Position numbers and translations under genes: made by a program
Notes under the pieces: model-generated
What the model was told of the DNA's origin: nothing
The model's database searches: none
What the model saw: only the letters and a program-made list of their open reading frames with translations
From: an uncultured Treponema sp.
GTDB lineage: Bacteria > Spirochaetota > Spirochaetia > Treponematales > Treponemataceae
DNA: 55,989 nucleotides
Assembly (NCBI RefSeq): GCF_946187725.1
Contig: NZ_CAMHSK010000018.1
Coordinates: forward strand, 1 to 55,989
Direction of reading: 5' to 3'
Shown: one piece after another, positions 36,174 through 45,017 of the stretch
Layout of the letters: each line of letters starts with the position of its first letter
Position numbering within the stretch: position 1 is the first letter of the stretch

Positions 36174-38861
36174 TTATTTGTTAGCTTTGATAACTGCCTG
36201 AGCACCAGCCAAACGAGCGGCAGGTACGCGGAACGGTGAACAAGAAACGTAGTTCAAGCCGAGTTTGTAGCAGAGCTCGATAGAAGCTGGGTCACCACCG
36301 TGCTCACCACAGATACCGAGGTGGAGGTCAGCCTTAACTGCACGTCCCTTCTCTTCTGCGAGGCCAATCATAACGCCTACGCCGTCTTCGTCCAAAGTCT
36401 TGAATGGATCCTGGAGGAGAACCTTCTGATCCAAGTAAGAATCGATGAACTTAGAGTAGTCGTCGCGGCTGAAGCCGAATGTTGTCTGAGTAAGGTCGTT
36501 TGTACCGAATGAGAAGAAGTCAGCGTACTCAGCAATCTGGTTAGCTGTAGCAGCAGCGCGTGGGAACTCAATCATAGAACCAATCTGGAACTTGAGTGAT
36601 GTTCCGAGCTCTTTGTTAACGTTAGCGATAACAGCCTCTGCCTGAGCGCGAATCTGTTTGAGCTCAGCGAATGTTGTTACGTTTGGAATCATGATGCGAA
36701 CGTCATGTTTGAGACCTTCTTTCTCAGCCTGTGCTGTAGCACGAGCGATAGCCTCAACCTGTGTCTCGTAAATCTCTGGATATGTGATAGCGAGACGGCA
36801 ACCACGATGTCCGAGCATTGGGTTGTGCTCATTGAGCTCTGCGTATTTTTTGTTGATTACTTCAACTGCTACGCCGAGTTTTTTAGCGAGAGCAGAAGCA
36901 AGCTCTGGAGTCTCAGCCTGTACGAACTCGTTGAGTGGTGGGTCGAGAAGACGGATTGTAACAGCACGACCTTCCATTGTTTTGATGATTCCGTAGAAGT
37001 CTTTCTGCTGAAGTGGGAGAATTGCTGCGAGGTTAGCCTTGCGCTCTTCTGTTGTGTCAGAAATGATCATCTTCTGGAATGATGTAAGTTTTGGCTCTTC
37101 GAAGAACATGTGCTCTGTACGGCAAAGACCGATACCAGCTGCACCGAAGCGGAATGCCTGTGGAGCTTCGTTCTGCTCTGCGTTAGCGAGAACATCGAAT
37201 CCCTTAACAGTTTTTCCAGATGGAGTTGTGCGAACTGAAGCATTGCGAACTTCGTCTGCCCAAGAGAGGAATGTCTCAAGATCGCCAGAAACTGAAGCTG
37301 GAGTTACTGGGATAACTTCGCCGTATACTTTACCTGTTGAACCATCGATAGAAATGTAGTCACCCTTCTTGAATGCTTTTCCACCGATTGTAACTGTGTC
37401 TTTTCCTGTGAATACAACATCTGAACAACCACAAACACATGGTGTACCCATACCACGAGCAACAACGGCTGCGTGTGAAGTGCGTCCACCAGTTGAAGTC
37501 AAGATACCCTGAGCAACGTACATTCCGGCGATGTCGTCTGGAGATGTCTCTTTGCGAACGAGGATAACTTTTTTACCTGCTTTGTCTTCTGCAACAGCTT
37601 CGTCAGCAGTGAATACGATTTCACCACAACCAGCTCCTGGAGAAGCGTTGAGTGCAGATGCAAGTGGTTTTGCAGATTTGAGAGCTTTAGCCTCAAACTG
37701 TGGGTGCAAGAGCTGATCAAGCTGATCCGGTTTAACGCGGAGAAGAGCCTGCTCTTTTGTGATCATGCCTTCTGCAACCATGTCTACAGCCATCTTAACA
37801 GCTGCTGGACCTGTTCGTTTACCATTGCGGCACTGAAGCATGAAGAGTTTTCCTTCCTGAACTGTGAACTCCATGTCCTGCATATCGTGATAGTGTGCCT
37901 CGAGGCGGTCACGGATTGTAGAGATTTCCTTGAAGATTTCTGGCTGCTGCTTCTCAAGAGCAGAGATATCCATTGGGGTGCGGATACCAGCAACAACGTC
38001 TTCACCCTGAGCGTTGATGAGGTACTCAGCCATGAAGTGGTTCTCACCAGTTGATGGGTCGCGAGAGAATGCAACACCAGTTCCTGATGTGTCACCCATG
38101 TTACCAAATACCATTGCCATAACTGTTACAGCAGTTCCTTTGATAACATTCTCGTCGATGTTGTTGAGCTTGCGGTAGATGATAGCACGCTCGTTCATCC
38201 AAGAGCCGAATACAGCGCCGATTGCGCCCCACATCTGAACCTGTGGATCCTGAGGGAAGTCTTCGCCCTTCTCTTTTTTGTACATTGCTTTGTACTTTGT
38301 AACGATTTCCTGAAGCTCTTCTGTTGTGAGCTCAGTATCTTCTTTGATACCACGGTGAGATTTAACCTCAGCGATGATCTCTTCGAATTTGTCGTGATCA
38401 ACGCCCATAGCAACATTACCGTACATCTGGATGAAGCGGCGGTAAGCGTCCCATGCGAAACGAGGGTTATTTGTTTTGTTAGCAAGGCCAACAACTGATT
38501 TATCGTTAAGACCGAGGTTGAGGATTGTATCCATCATACCTGGCATAGATTCAGCAGCACCTGAGCGAACAGAAACCAACAATGGATCATTCTCATCGCC
38601 GAGTTTTTTGCCGAATGATGTTTCGAGCTTGTTGAGGTACTCTGCAACTTCCTTATCAAGACCTGCAGGGTATTTTTTGCCCAATTTGTAGTATTCCTGA
38701 CAAACGTCGATAGAAATTGTGAATCCAGGTGGAACAGGCAAGCTCAAAGGAGCCTTAGCCATCTGAGCAAGGTTAGCACCCTTGCCACCAAGAATTGGAC
38801 GCATTGACTCATCGCCCTCTGCGTCGCCGTTACCGAAGAAGTAAACGTACTTTGTAGCCAT
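36174..38861 (-). CDS. ppdK: Pyruvate, phosphate dikinase
   Basis: It interconverts pyruvate, ATP and Pi with PEP, AMP and PPi, central to carbon metabolism in many anaerobes. The roughly 895-aa protein has an N-terminal ATP-grasp domain (FFGNGDAEGD, GGKGANLAQM), the central phospho-His domain (GGRTSHAAVVARGMG) and a C-terminal PEP-binding TIM barrel (SFGTNDLTQTTFGFSRDD, GICGEHGGDP). The ATG at 38861 is preferred, with GGAG 7 nt upstream; an ATG at 38873 is possible. Single gene with a strong promoter (38909-38937) and terminator. Confidence 0.97.
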   Translation of the reverse strand: MATKYVYFFGNGDAEGDESMRPILGGKGANLAQMAKAPLSLPVPPGFTISIDVCQEYYKLGKKYPAGLDKEVAEYLNKLETSFGKKLGDENDPLLVSVRSGAAESMPGMMDTILNLGLNDKSVVGLANKTNNPRFAWDAYRRFIQMYGNVAMGVDHDKFEEIIAEVKSHRGIKEDTELTTEELQEIVTKYKAMYKKEKGEDFPQDPQVQMWGAIGAVFGSWMNERAIIYRKLNNIDENVIKGTAVTVMAMVFGNMGDTSGTGVAFSRDPSTGENHFMAEYLINAQGEDVVAGIRTPMDISALEKQQPEIFKEISTIRDRLEAHYHDMQDMEFTVQEGKLFMLQCRNGKRTGPAAVKMAVDMVAEGMITKEQALLRVKPDQLDQLLHPQFEAKALKSAKPLASALNASPGAGCGEIVFTADEAVAEDKAGKKVILVRKETSPDDIAGMYVAQGILTSTGGRTSHAAVVARGMGTPCVCGCSDVVFTGKDTVTIGGKAFKKGDYISIDGSTGKVYGEVIPVTPASVSGDLETFLSWADEVRNASVRTTPSGKTVKGFDVLANAEQNEAPQAFRFGAAGIGLCRTEHMFFEEPKLTSFQKMIISDTTEERKANLAAILPLQQKDFYGIIKTMEGRAVTIRLLDPPLNEFVQAETPELASALAKKLGVAVEVINKKYAELNEHNPMLGHRGCRLAITYPEIYETQVEAIARATAQAEKEGLKHDVRIMIPNVTTFAELKQIRAQAEAVIANVNKELGTSLKFQIGSMIEFPRAAATANQIAEYADFFSFGTNDLTQTTFGFSRDDYSKFIDSYLDQKVLLQDPFKTLDEDGVGVMIGLAEEKGRAVKADLHLGICGEHGGDPASIELCYKLGLNYVSCSPFRVPAARLAGAQAVIKANK

Positions 38862-38908
38862 TGATTTCTCCATTTAGAATATAAAAATAATTAGATTATA
38901 ATAAGAAG

Positions 38909-38937
38909 ATAGTAGCTTTTATAGAAATTATAGTCAA
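38909..38937 (-). promoter_or_regulatory. Probable ppdK promoter
   Basis: -35 TTGACT (complement of 38932-38937), 17-nt spacer, -10 TACTAT (complement of 38909-38914). The expected start near 38902 gives a leader of about 40 nt before the ATG at 38861. Confidence 0.7.
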
Positions 38938-39062
38938 TTATCTATTAAGTATTTTTAATAAAAAATGTGTACGGAATAGTACAAATTAACTGGAATTAGC
39001 ACGATTCTGCAACGAAATTTTCATGCGCGAATCTCCGGGCTACGGGCTATTTTTGCCTATCA

Positions 39063-39091
39063 TTGAACTAGCCTTGTTTTTTCTATAAAAT
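39063..39091 (+). promoter_or_regulatory. Probable metH promoter, giving a nearly leaderless message
   Basis: -35 TTGAAC (39063-39068), 17-nt spacer, -10 TAAAAT (39086-39091). The ATG at 39100 begins only 8 nt after the -10 and there is no ribosome site, so the transcript would be leaderless or nearly so. The 226-nt space shared with ppdK holds no recognisable riboswitch. Confidence 0.65.
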
Positions 39092-39099
39092 AAGTTTCT

Positions 39100-41715
39100 A
39101 TGAATAAGAGCAAGAAACCAACTTTCCGTGAATTTTTGAAATCTCAGGTTGAGGCGGGTCTTCCCGTATTTTTTGACGGTGGAATCGGTACGATGATTCA
39201 GAAGACCGGCTACACTGATTACGACATTCCAGAAGACATTTCGATTGAAAAACCTGAGATTATCGCGGATATTCACAAACAGTATCTTGCAGCGGGTGCA
39301 AATGTCCTTACGGCGAACACTTTCGGTGCGCTTCCGTTAAAGCTGATTTCAGCAAAGTATTCGTGTAAAGAGTATATAGAGGCAAGCCTTGCGATTCAAA
39401 AAAAATGTATTGAAGAGGTCGAGGCAGAAGGAAACAAACGACCGCATTTCACTTCATGGGATACGAGCCAGATTGGTCGCTTGCTCGAACCGATGGGCGA
39501 TTTGACTTTTGACGAAGCCTACGAGACTTACAAAGAGGCCGCAATCATTGCCGAAAAAGCCGGTGCAGAAGTTGCGATTATCGAAACGATGGCAGACTTG
39601 CGTGAAATCAAGGCCGCAGTTCTTGCCACAAAAGAAAATACTGATTTACCGATTTTTGCCAGCGTGACTTTCCAACCGAATTTGCGAACTTTGACAGGTG
39701 CTGATATCCGCACTTGTGTGGTTTATCTTGAATCTCTTGGAGTTGATTTAATCGGATTTAACTGTGGCGGCGCGCTTTCAGAAGATGATAAGATTGTCGC
39801 TGAGATGATGCGTTACGCACACCTTCCAGTTTGTGTCGAGCCGAACGCAGGCTTGCCGACTGTTATCAATGGAAAGGCTGTATTCCTTGTCGGGGCAGAA
39901 GAATTTGCAGAGCATCACCTCAAATACCGGGAACTTGGAGTTTCTGTCTTCGGCGGATGCTGCGGAACGACACCAGAGCATATTTCGGCAATGGTCAAAG
40001 CGATTGAAGCCCTTTCTCCGCAGAAACGACAGCCCTGTGAATTTGAAAACGCATGTTTTATCTGCTCATACAATTCGAGCGTTCAGATTGGCGGCGGGGC
40101 AGGCCCTCAGATTATCGGCGAGCGAATCAACCCGACCGGCAAAAAAAAGGTCAAAGAGGCTCTGCTTGCACACAACATGAATTTCGTGCTTGGTGAGGCA
40201 GAAAGTCAGATTAACGCCGGCGCACAGATTCTCGATGTAAATGTCGGTCTTCCAGGAATTGATGAAGCGCAGACCATGGTTGATGCGGTCAAAACGATTC
40301 AGGGCGCATTCAATACACCGCTTCAGATTGATTCGAGCGAGGCACCTGTTCTTGAAAAGGCACTCCGCTATTACAACGGAAAAGCCCTGATAAACTCAAC
40401 GAACGGCCGCCAAGATGTAATGGACAAGGTTCTTCCGCTGGTAAAAAAATACGGTGGGGCTGTGGTCGCACTTTGTATCGATGAGGCAGGAATCGCACCA
40501 ACGGCAGAAGGCCGAGTCGCAGTAGCAGAAAAAATCATCAATGAAGCAGCAAAATACGGAATTCCAATTCGTGACATCGTGATTGATACGCTCACGCTCA
40601 CGGTTTCAAGCCAGCAGAAAGAAGCTCTGGAAACCGTCCGGGCAATTCAGATTTTAAAAGAAAAATACGGCGAGCAGGGCTTGCAGTTCGTGCTGGGAGT
40701 TTCAAATATCTCATTCGGAATCCCGCGGCGAGACATCATCAATTCCCGATTCTTTGCCATGGCACTTTACGCCGGATTGAGCGCATGTATCATCAATCCG
40801 CTCATGCAGCCAATGATGGAAACTTACTACGGCTACCGTGCCCTGGCAGGATTTGACGAAAACTGCCTTGACTACATCGAAAAATACAACGACACATCGG
40901 CCCCGGTTTATGGATTGACCGCTGAGCAAGTGGCTCTGGCAAAAGGGAACGCACCAGGGATAGGAGCACCGCCGTCAGGCGTTCCGAACGCAGAGAGGAA
41001 TGGAGCGAACAGCGGAAGTGCGGATAGCCCGGCCCGTAAGGGGGTGCCCAAATTACCTGAAAACCTGACTGACTCGGAAAGCTCGCTCATCAACATAATC
41101 TGCAAGGGCTTCAAAGACTCGTCGCCGGATGCCACAAAACGCCTGCTCGAAGAAGGAAAGGCTCCGGTCGAAATCATTGACCGCTGCATCGTGCCCGCCC
41201 TCGACATCGTGGGAAAGGACTTTGAGGTCGGAAAGAAATTTTTGCCACAGCTTTTGCTCTCGGCTGACACGGTAAGCAACAGTTTTGCGGTCATCAAAGC
41301 CCACCTCGAAGCAAGCGGCGTGGCCCAGGAATCGAAAGGCTCAATAGTAATCTGCACAGTCTTCGGCGACATCCACGACATCGGAAAAAACATCGTCAAA
41401 GCCATGCTCGAAAACTACGGCTACACCGTAATCGACTTGGGAAAAAACGTCCCGGCAGAGAAAGTTGTGGAAACCGTGCTGGAGAAGGACATTCAGCTCG
41501 TAGGATTGAGCGCGCTCATGACAACGACGGTCGCCAATATGGAAGATACAATCAAACTTTTGCGGGAAAAACTCGGTGCAGTGGGAAAATCGTGCAAGAT
41601 TATGGTCGGGGGAGCGGTTCTCACGGCGGATTATGCCTCGCAGATTGGGGCGGATTACTACGCAAAGGACGCGATGGTGAGTGTGGCGATTGCGAAAGAG
41701 GTGTTTGGGAAGTAA
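39100..41715 (+). CDS. metH: Cobalamin-dependent methionine synthase, short form
   Basis: It methylates homocysteine using methyl-THF through a bound cobalamin. The 871-aa domain order is: homocysteine-binding domain with zinc Cys C222 and C287/C288 (FGGCCGTTPEH); pterin-binding domain (IIGERINPTGKKK); then cobalamin cap and Rossmann domains with GDIHDIGKNI (D757, H759 as cobalt ligand, G762). The AdoMet reactivation domain of the about 1230-aa E. coli enzyme is absent, so a separate reactivase is probably needed. Residues about 619-650, between pterin and cobalamin modules, are encoded by a REP-like repeat. The 3' end is duplicated at 46310-46971. Confidence 0.93.
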   Translation: MNKSKKPTFREFLKSQVEAGLPVFFDGGIGTMIQKTGYTDYDIPEDISIEKPEIIADIHKQYLAAGANVLTANTFGALPLKLISAKYSCKEYIEASLAIQKKCIEEVEAEGNKRPHFTSWDTSQIGRLLEPMGDLTFDEAYETYKEAAIIAEKAGAEVAIIETMADLREIKAAVLATKENTDLPIFASVTFQPNLRTLTGADIRTCVVYLESLGVDLIGFNCGGALSEDDKIVAEMMRYAHLPVCVEPNAGLPTVINGKAVFLVGAEEFAEHHLKYRELGVSVFGGCCGTTPEHISAMVKAIEALSPQKRQPCEFENACFICSYNSSVQIGGGAGPQIIGERINPTGKKKVKEALLAHNMNFVLGEAESQINAGAQILDVNVGLPGIDEAQTMVDAVKTIQGAFNTPLQIDSSEAPVLEKALRYYNGKALINSTNGRQDVMDKVLPLVKKYGGAVVALCIDEAGIAPTAEGRVAVAEKIINEAAKYGIPIRDIVIDTLTLTVSSQQKEALETVRAIQILKEKYGEQGLQFVLGVSNISFGIPRRDIINSRFFAMALYAGLSACIINPLMQPMMETYYGYRALAGFDENCLDYIEKYNDTSAPVYGLTAEQVALAKGNAPGIGAPPSGVPNAERNGANSGSADSPARKGVPKLPENLTDSESSLINIICKGFKDSSPDATKRLLEEGKAPVEIIDRCIVPALDIVGKDFEVGKKFLPQLLLSADTVSNSFAVIKAHLEASGVAQESKGSIVICTVFGDIHDIGKNIVKAMLENYGYTVIDLGKNVPAEKVVETVLEKDIQLVGLSALMTTTVANMEDTIKLLREKLGAVGKSCKIMVGGAVLTADYASQIGADYYAKDAMVSVAIAKEVFGK
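40957..41049 (+). repeat. REP-like element copy A, in frame inside metH
   Basis: GC-rich segment with the same core as copies at 46163-46293 and 55327-55440 (GGCGTTCCGAACG..., then AATGGAGCGAACAGCGGAA, then GCCCGGCCCGTAAGGG). It encodes the low-complexity linker APPSGVPNAERNGANSG and so on between two enzyme domains without breaking the frame. Confidence 0.75.
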
Positions 41716-41788
41716 GGGGGGGATGAATCTTTCAAAATATATAGCGAAATGAAAACCTCTATGTTATAATTATTGCGAGGAGGTCGCT

Positions 41789-42016
41789 ATGCCAGATGCA
41801 GCTTTTGCAGATTTTGAAAGGCAAATCGAATTTTTACCGGTTTTTCAGTTGAAATACTTACGAAATAAGATTGATTTTCTATTATCTCATCCGTCAAAAA
41901 GTAAGGCTTCCCAAAACACACTGCCAGATATTACATCCCGCCTTTTTGGTGTTGCGAAATTTGACGGGGACTACAACGAAGTCTTAGCAGAAGCAATCGA
42001 GGAAAAATATCAATGA
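41789..42016 (+). CDS. Putative antitoxin of a PIN toxin module
   Basis: The 75-aa protein begins MPDAAFADFERQIEFLPVFQ and ends in an acidic tail (EVLAEAIEEKYQ), like short VapB/DUF-type antitoxins whose C-terminus embraces the toxin. A strong AGGAGG site precedes the ATG, and a TATAAT (41765-41770) lies upstream without an obvious -35. The stop overlaps the toxin start by 4 nt (ATGA), the standard TA layout. Confidence 0.75.
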   Translation: MPDAAFADFERQIEFLPVFQLKYLRNKIDFLLSHPSKSKASQNTLPDITSRLFGVAKFDGDYNEVLAEAIEEKYQ

Positions 42017-42426
42017 AAGTGTATTTCGACACAGATATAATTCTTGATGTTGCAACTGCTCGTGAACCTTTTTGTTTTCCAGCTTCACAGTTGCTTGCGC
42101 TTGCAGAAACACAAAAAATTGAAGGTTTTACTTCCGCAACAATTTTTATAAATGTCTTTTATATTCTCAGAAAACTAATCGGAAGAGAAAAAGCAATTCT
42201 CTTTTTGCAAGACTTAGAGAAAATCCTAACAGTTCTTCCGACAAGCAAGGAAATTGTTCATAGTGCTTTATACTCAGACTTCACTGATTTTGAAGACGCG
42301 ACACAACATTTTACAGCCCTGCAAATTCCTGTGGATTATATTGTAACACGAAATCTTTCAGATTATTCGTTCTCAAAAATTCTTGTAAAAACTCCGTCTG
42401 AGTTTCTTGAAGTCTTTGGGAAGTAG
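42013..42426 (+). CDS. PIN-domain ribonuclease toxin (VapC-like)
   Basis: In this 137-aa protein the PIN acidic residues appear as MKVYFDTDIILD (D6, D8), TDFEDATQHFTA and IVTRNLSDYS, giving the metal-binding RNase active site of VapC-type toxins. Coupled to the antitoxin. It ends in VFGK with the DNA TTTGGGAAGTA, the same 11 bp that ends metH just before this module. Confidence 0.85.
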   Translation: MKVYFDTDIILDVATAREPFCFPASQLLALAETQKIEGFTSATIFINVFYILRKLIGREKAILFLQDLEKILTVLPTSKEIVHSALYSDFTDFEDATQHFTALQIPVDYIVTRNLSDYSFSKILVKTPSEFLEVFGK

Positions 42427-42446
42427 GAGGGAATACGGCAGACTTT

Positions 42447-43205
42447 TTACCTTCCGCCGTATCTTCCGCTTGCCCTCATTAAATCTCTTGCAAGTTTTTC
42501 TTCTTTCCTGTAGCGAGCTGAGACATAATCAAGCGTGAATAGAGTGCCGAAGGTATAGTTTTCTCCTGCGTAAATTGGAGTAGAATCCGTAATTTTAACA
42601 TTCATTTTGCAGATATCGCCGTTCTTGTTCTTGAAGCCGAAAGTGTAAGAACCTCTGTACTCCTCATTTTCTTCTTTGCAAGTCGAATAACCGTATTTTG
42701 TAAGGCACTTTTTCTGAATGTCACGGAAAAAAGCATTCCTGTTTTCATCTACATATTTTTTAGCTTCTTCAATGCCCTTTTCTGTTGCTATTCTTTTCAT
42801 CTCATTAGTGTCAATGCTTGTATTTATCTTGATTCTGTAATGAGCAAGTTTATCGTATTCATCACTGGCGATTTGAACGAATGAAACATTGTAACCTTCA
42901 AATTTTCCCTTTGGCTTTTCATATCCGTATGCCGAAAGATACGAGCTGTATTCAGAAAGCATCCCGCCATCCTCTCCGTCGCCAGCTTTCCAGCCTTTTG
43001 ACTTTAGCATTTTCACAGTTTTTGAGATGCCGGCGTTAAGCTTAAAGTCAGAAACGGTCAAATCAGTTTTTGAGTTTGTTTCATGCTGTGAAATGTTGTT
43101 TTCAGCCCTCGTTTCGCTAGTTTCTTCTTCGTCATAAAGATAAAAGGAGATTGCAATTAAAGCTATAAAAACTATTCCCACAATTTTCAGGATTTTCTTT
43201 ATCAT
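42447..43205 (-). CDS. Membrane-anchored hypothetical protein
   Basis: The 252-aa protein has an N-terminal TM anchor (ILKIVGIVFIALIAISFYLY), a Ser/Asn-rich linker and a soluble domain (about residues 55-240). No motif recognised. Its stop lies 21 bp from the convergent PIN toxin stop. It is part of a run of small membrane or envelope proteins in the accessory island. Confidence 0.65.
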   Translation of the reverse strand: MIKKILKIVGIVFIALIAISFYLYDEEETSETRAENNISQHETNSKTDLTVSDFKLNAGISKTVKMLKSKGWKAGDGEDGGMLSEYSSYLSAYGYEKPKGKFEGYNVSFVQIASDEYDKLAHYRIKINTSIDTNEMKRIATEKGIEEAKKYVDENRNAFFRDIQKKCLTKYGYSTCKEENEEYRGSYTFGFKNKNGDICKMNVKITDSTPIYAGENYTFGTLFTLDYVSARYRKEEKLARDLMRASGRYGGR

Positions 43206-43232
43206 ACTCTTTTCTTTATATTTAAATAAAAA

Positions 43233-43278
43233 TCCCGCAAAGCCAACAAGAAATAAACTTCAAAATTGCTCTGCGGGG
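43233..43278 (-). terminator. Terminator after the PH/SHOCT gene
   Basis: 10-bp imperfect stem CCCGCAAAGC/GCTCTGCGGG (43234-43243, 43268-43277) followed on the - strand by ATTTTTATTT. It starts 6 nt after the stop of the 178-aa gene. Confidence 0.7.
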
Positions 43279-43283
43279 TAGAA

Positions 43284-43820
43284 CTACATATTTCCAAGAA
43301 TTTTTGCTTTTTGTGTGGCAAATTCCTCGTCAGTTAAAATGCCTTTCTCTTTAAGGGCGGCAAGTTTTTCCAATTTGCCCACAACATCGTCGCTATCAGA
43401 TTTCGATTCTGCTGGTTGTATAGATGTATTTTTCAATTCTTTGATGGCGGAATTAACTGCATCGACAAATGGTTTTACTGTATTTTTCTGGCAATTATCA
43501 ATTAACATCTTGGCCCCGCCGTGCCAAATTTCAATTGAACCGAAAAATAATCCTGTCTTATATGAAATTGAATTAACACTTTCCAATGCCATTTCACTTT
43601 GCTTTACACCAAACAAGAATCCATAATCAATAAACAGTATTCTTTTTTGTGTACAAACGATCAGCCATGTTGTCCCATCCACAATACCAGATGTCAAATA
43701 CTTGATGTTTTCGTCATCTTCCAAAATTTCAGGCAAATGACTTACTTCTTTTGAAGTTCCAAATAAATCAACATCTCCCAAAGCATTTATTTCTTCTTGA
43801 ATACTTTCTAATGTGCGCAT
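43284..43820 (-). CDS. Bacterial PH-domain plus SHOCT protein
   Basis: The 178-aa N-terminal two thirds form a PH-like beta-barrel (NIKYLTSGIVDGTTWLIVCT, QKRILFIDYGFLFGVKQSE, VNSISYKTGLFFGSIEIW). The C-terminus is a SHOCT module (KLEKLAALKEKGILTDEEFA). Such proteins are widespread accessory factors of unclear function, often near mobile elements. Directly followed by a terminator. Confidence 0.8.
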   Translation of the reverse strand: MRTLESIQEEINALGDVDLFGTSKEVSHLPEILEDDENIKYLTSGIVDGTTWLIVCTQKRILFIDYGFLFGVKQSEMALESVNSISYKTGLFFGSIEIWHGGAKMLIDNCQKNTVKPFVDAVNSAIKELKNTSIQPAESKSDSDDVVGKLEKLAALKEKGILTDEEFATQKAKILGNM

Positions 43821-43839
43821 ATCACTTACCTTGTTTTTC

Positions 43840-44100
43840 TCATAATTTTTTTTTCAGTTCATTCCAATTTGAAGCCTCATCGATAGAGTAATCTTCTTCG
43901 CATTTTTCGCACTCGATGCGGTTTGCTAATGATTCTTGACAAATATCATCTATATTTTTTGCGCTAAAGTCTTTAATTATCTTATTGAAGGAACCATCTT
44001 GATTATCCTGTTCAAATTCTGCAATCTGTTCTCCATAAGTTTTTATGCAAATGCGGTTCTTATGACCACAGTTTGGGCACGTTCCATATAATGTAATCAT
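43840..44100 (-). CDS. Small zinc-ribbon protein
   Basis: The 86-aa protein has CPNCGHKNRICIKTYG near the start and ECEKCEEDYSID near the end, two CxxC pairs that probably bind one zinc. The middle is acidic and helical. No family recognised. It lies between the PH/SHOCT gene and a membrane protein on the same strand. Confidence 0.65.
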   Translation of the reverse strand: MITLYGTCPNCGHKNRICIKTYGEQIAEFEQDNQDGSFNKIIKDFSAKNIDDICQESLANRIECEKCEEDYSIDEASNWNELKKKL

Positions 44101-44122
44101 TTTCTCGTTCTCCTATGGCTAT

Positions 44123-44647
44123 TTATTTTCTATGGAAAATTGCTGACCCAAGTTTTAGTTTTTCTTTATCAAATTCAAATTTTCCCTCATCGTACTTATA
44201 TCCTCCTCCATCGTCATAGTTGACCTCAAGGATGCCATTTTTTAGCGACCATTTTCCTCTGTGTTCACTATAATCAACTGCATAAAAAGCAAAGGTTCCG
44301 TCTTTTAAAAGAAGAGTGTCGTTTTTAGTTGTTCTTGTTTTTGGATTTCTGGAGTAATATGAGCCGTTTTTCTTAAAAATTATAATTTGTTCAGCAAAAG
44401 TTTCTGTATTTTTATCAACAATAACTTTGCCACTTCCGCCATGCGCGCCATCAAACACAAGAACCCAAGTTCCTGCCAATGAAGGACTGCTTGGCAAGAC
44501 AAGCATCACGACAAAAAGCAGGACAAGGACACAGACAGCATAATTTGCATAACTTGAAAACTTGCCAATTACAGGGATTTTTTTTGCAATATTGTTGAAA
44601 GGAAGCTTGTTAATAGTTTCGCTAATTTTTGAATTTTTATTTTCCAT
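44123..44647 (-). CDS. Membrane-anchored beta-rich hypothetical protein
   Basis: The 174-aa protein has one TM span (YANYAVCVLVLLFVVMLVLP) and a soluble C-terminal domain starting SLAGTWVLVFDGAHGGSGKV, with WSLKNGILEVNYDDGGGYKY. The GTW...LxxG pattern resembles lipocalin-like or copper-resistance beta-barrels seen in small envelope proteins, but no name can be given. Confidence 0.6.
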   Translation of the reverse strand: MENKNSKISETINKLPFNNIAKKIPVIGKFSSYANYAVCVLVLLFVVMLVLPSSPSLAGTWVLVFDGAHGGSGKVIVDKNTETFAEQIIIFKKNGSYYSRNPKTRTTKNDTLLLKDGTFAFYAVDYSEHRGKWSLKNGILEVNYDDGGGYKYDEGKFEFDKEKLKLGSAIFHRK

Positions 44648-44693
44648 AAAGATTTATCCTTGCATAGTTCATAATTTATTGAGAATTTGAAAT

Positions 44694-44936
44694 TTAATTT
44701 TTTTTCTTTCTTGCCTTCAAAAGTGTTATCAGAAATAAAAGTGTTTGAATAAGAAGGGAAAAAGGTACTGGAACTGCAAACGCAATGATAGTGCTAATGA
44801 TGCTTGAAATAATAAAACCAAACCAGCCAAACATTGTAAATGCAAGGCTAGCCTCCAAGAAGGCCACCACAATAAAATAAATCATCATTTTTCTTTTTCT
44901 CCAGCACAAAATATTATGTTTTTTCAATGCTAACAT
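44694..44936 (-). CDS. Small membrane protein
   Basis: The 80-aa protein is almost entirely hydrophobic with two or three spans (IYFIVVAFLEASLAFTMFGW, FIISSIISTIIAFAVPVPFS) and a basic C-terminus (KARKKKN). The start is uncertain; a shorter product from the ATG at about 44888 fits the TM boundary better. Divergent from the XRE regulator. Confidence 0.5.
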   Translation of the reverse strand: MLALKKHNILCWRKRKMMIYFIVVAFLEASLAFTMFGWFGFIISSIISTIIAFAVPVPFSLLIQTLLFLITLLKARKKKN

Positions 44937-44961
44937 AATATTTTACATTTGAAAATAATAA

Positions 44962-45004
44962 CACCAAATTTTATGCCTGTCAAACTTTCAATCACCAAAT
45001 TTTA
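44962..45004 (+). promoter_or_regulatory. Repeated operator-like sequence before the XRE regulator
   Basis: Two perfect copies of CACCAAATTTTA (44962-44973, 44993-45004) spaced 31 bp start to start, three helical turns. A TATTAT (-10, 45006-45011) directly follows the second copy and is 7 bp from the ATG at 45018. This looks like an autoregulated promoter; the divergent membrane protein gene shares the region. Confidence 0.55.
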
Positions 45005-45017
45005 CTATTATGATGTT

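Noticed and set aside
36300-37359. Long open frames on the + strand opposite ppdK
   Set aside because: Antisense shadows caused by strong codon bias in ppdK; no starts with ribosome sites.
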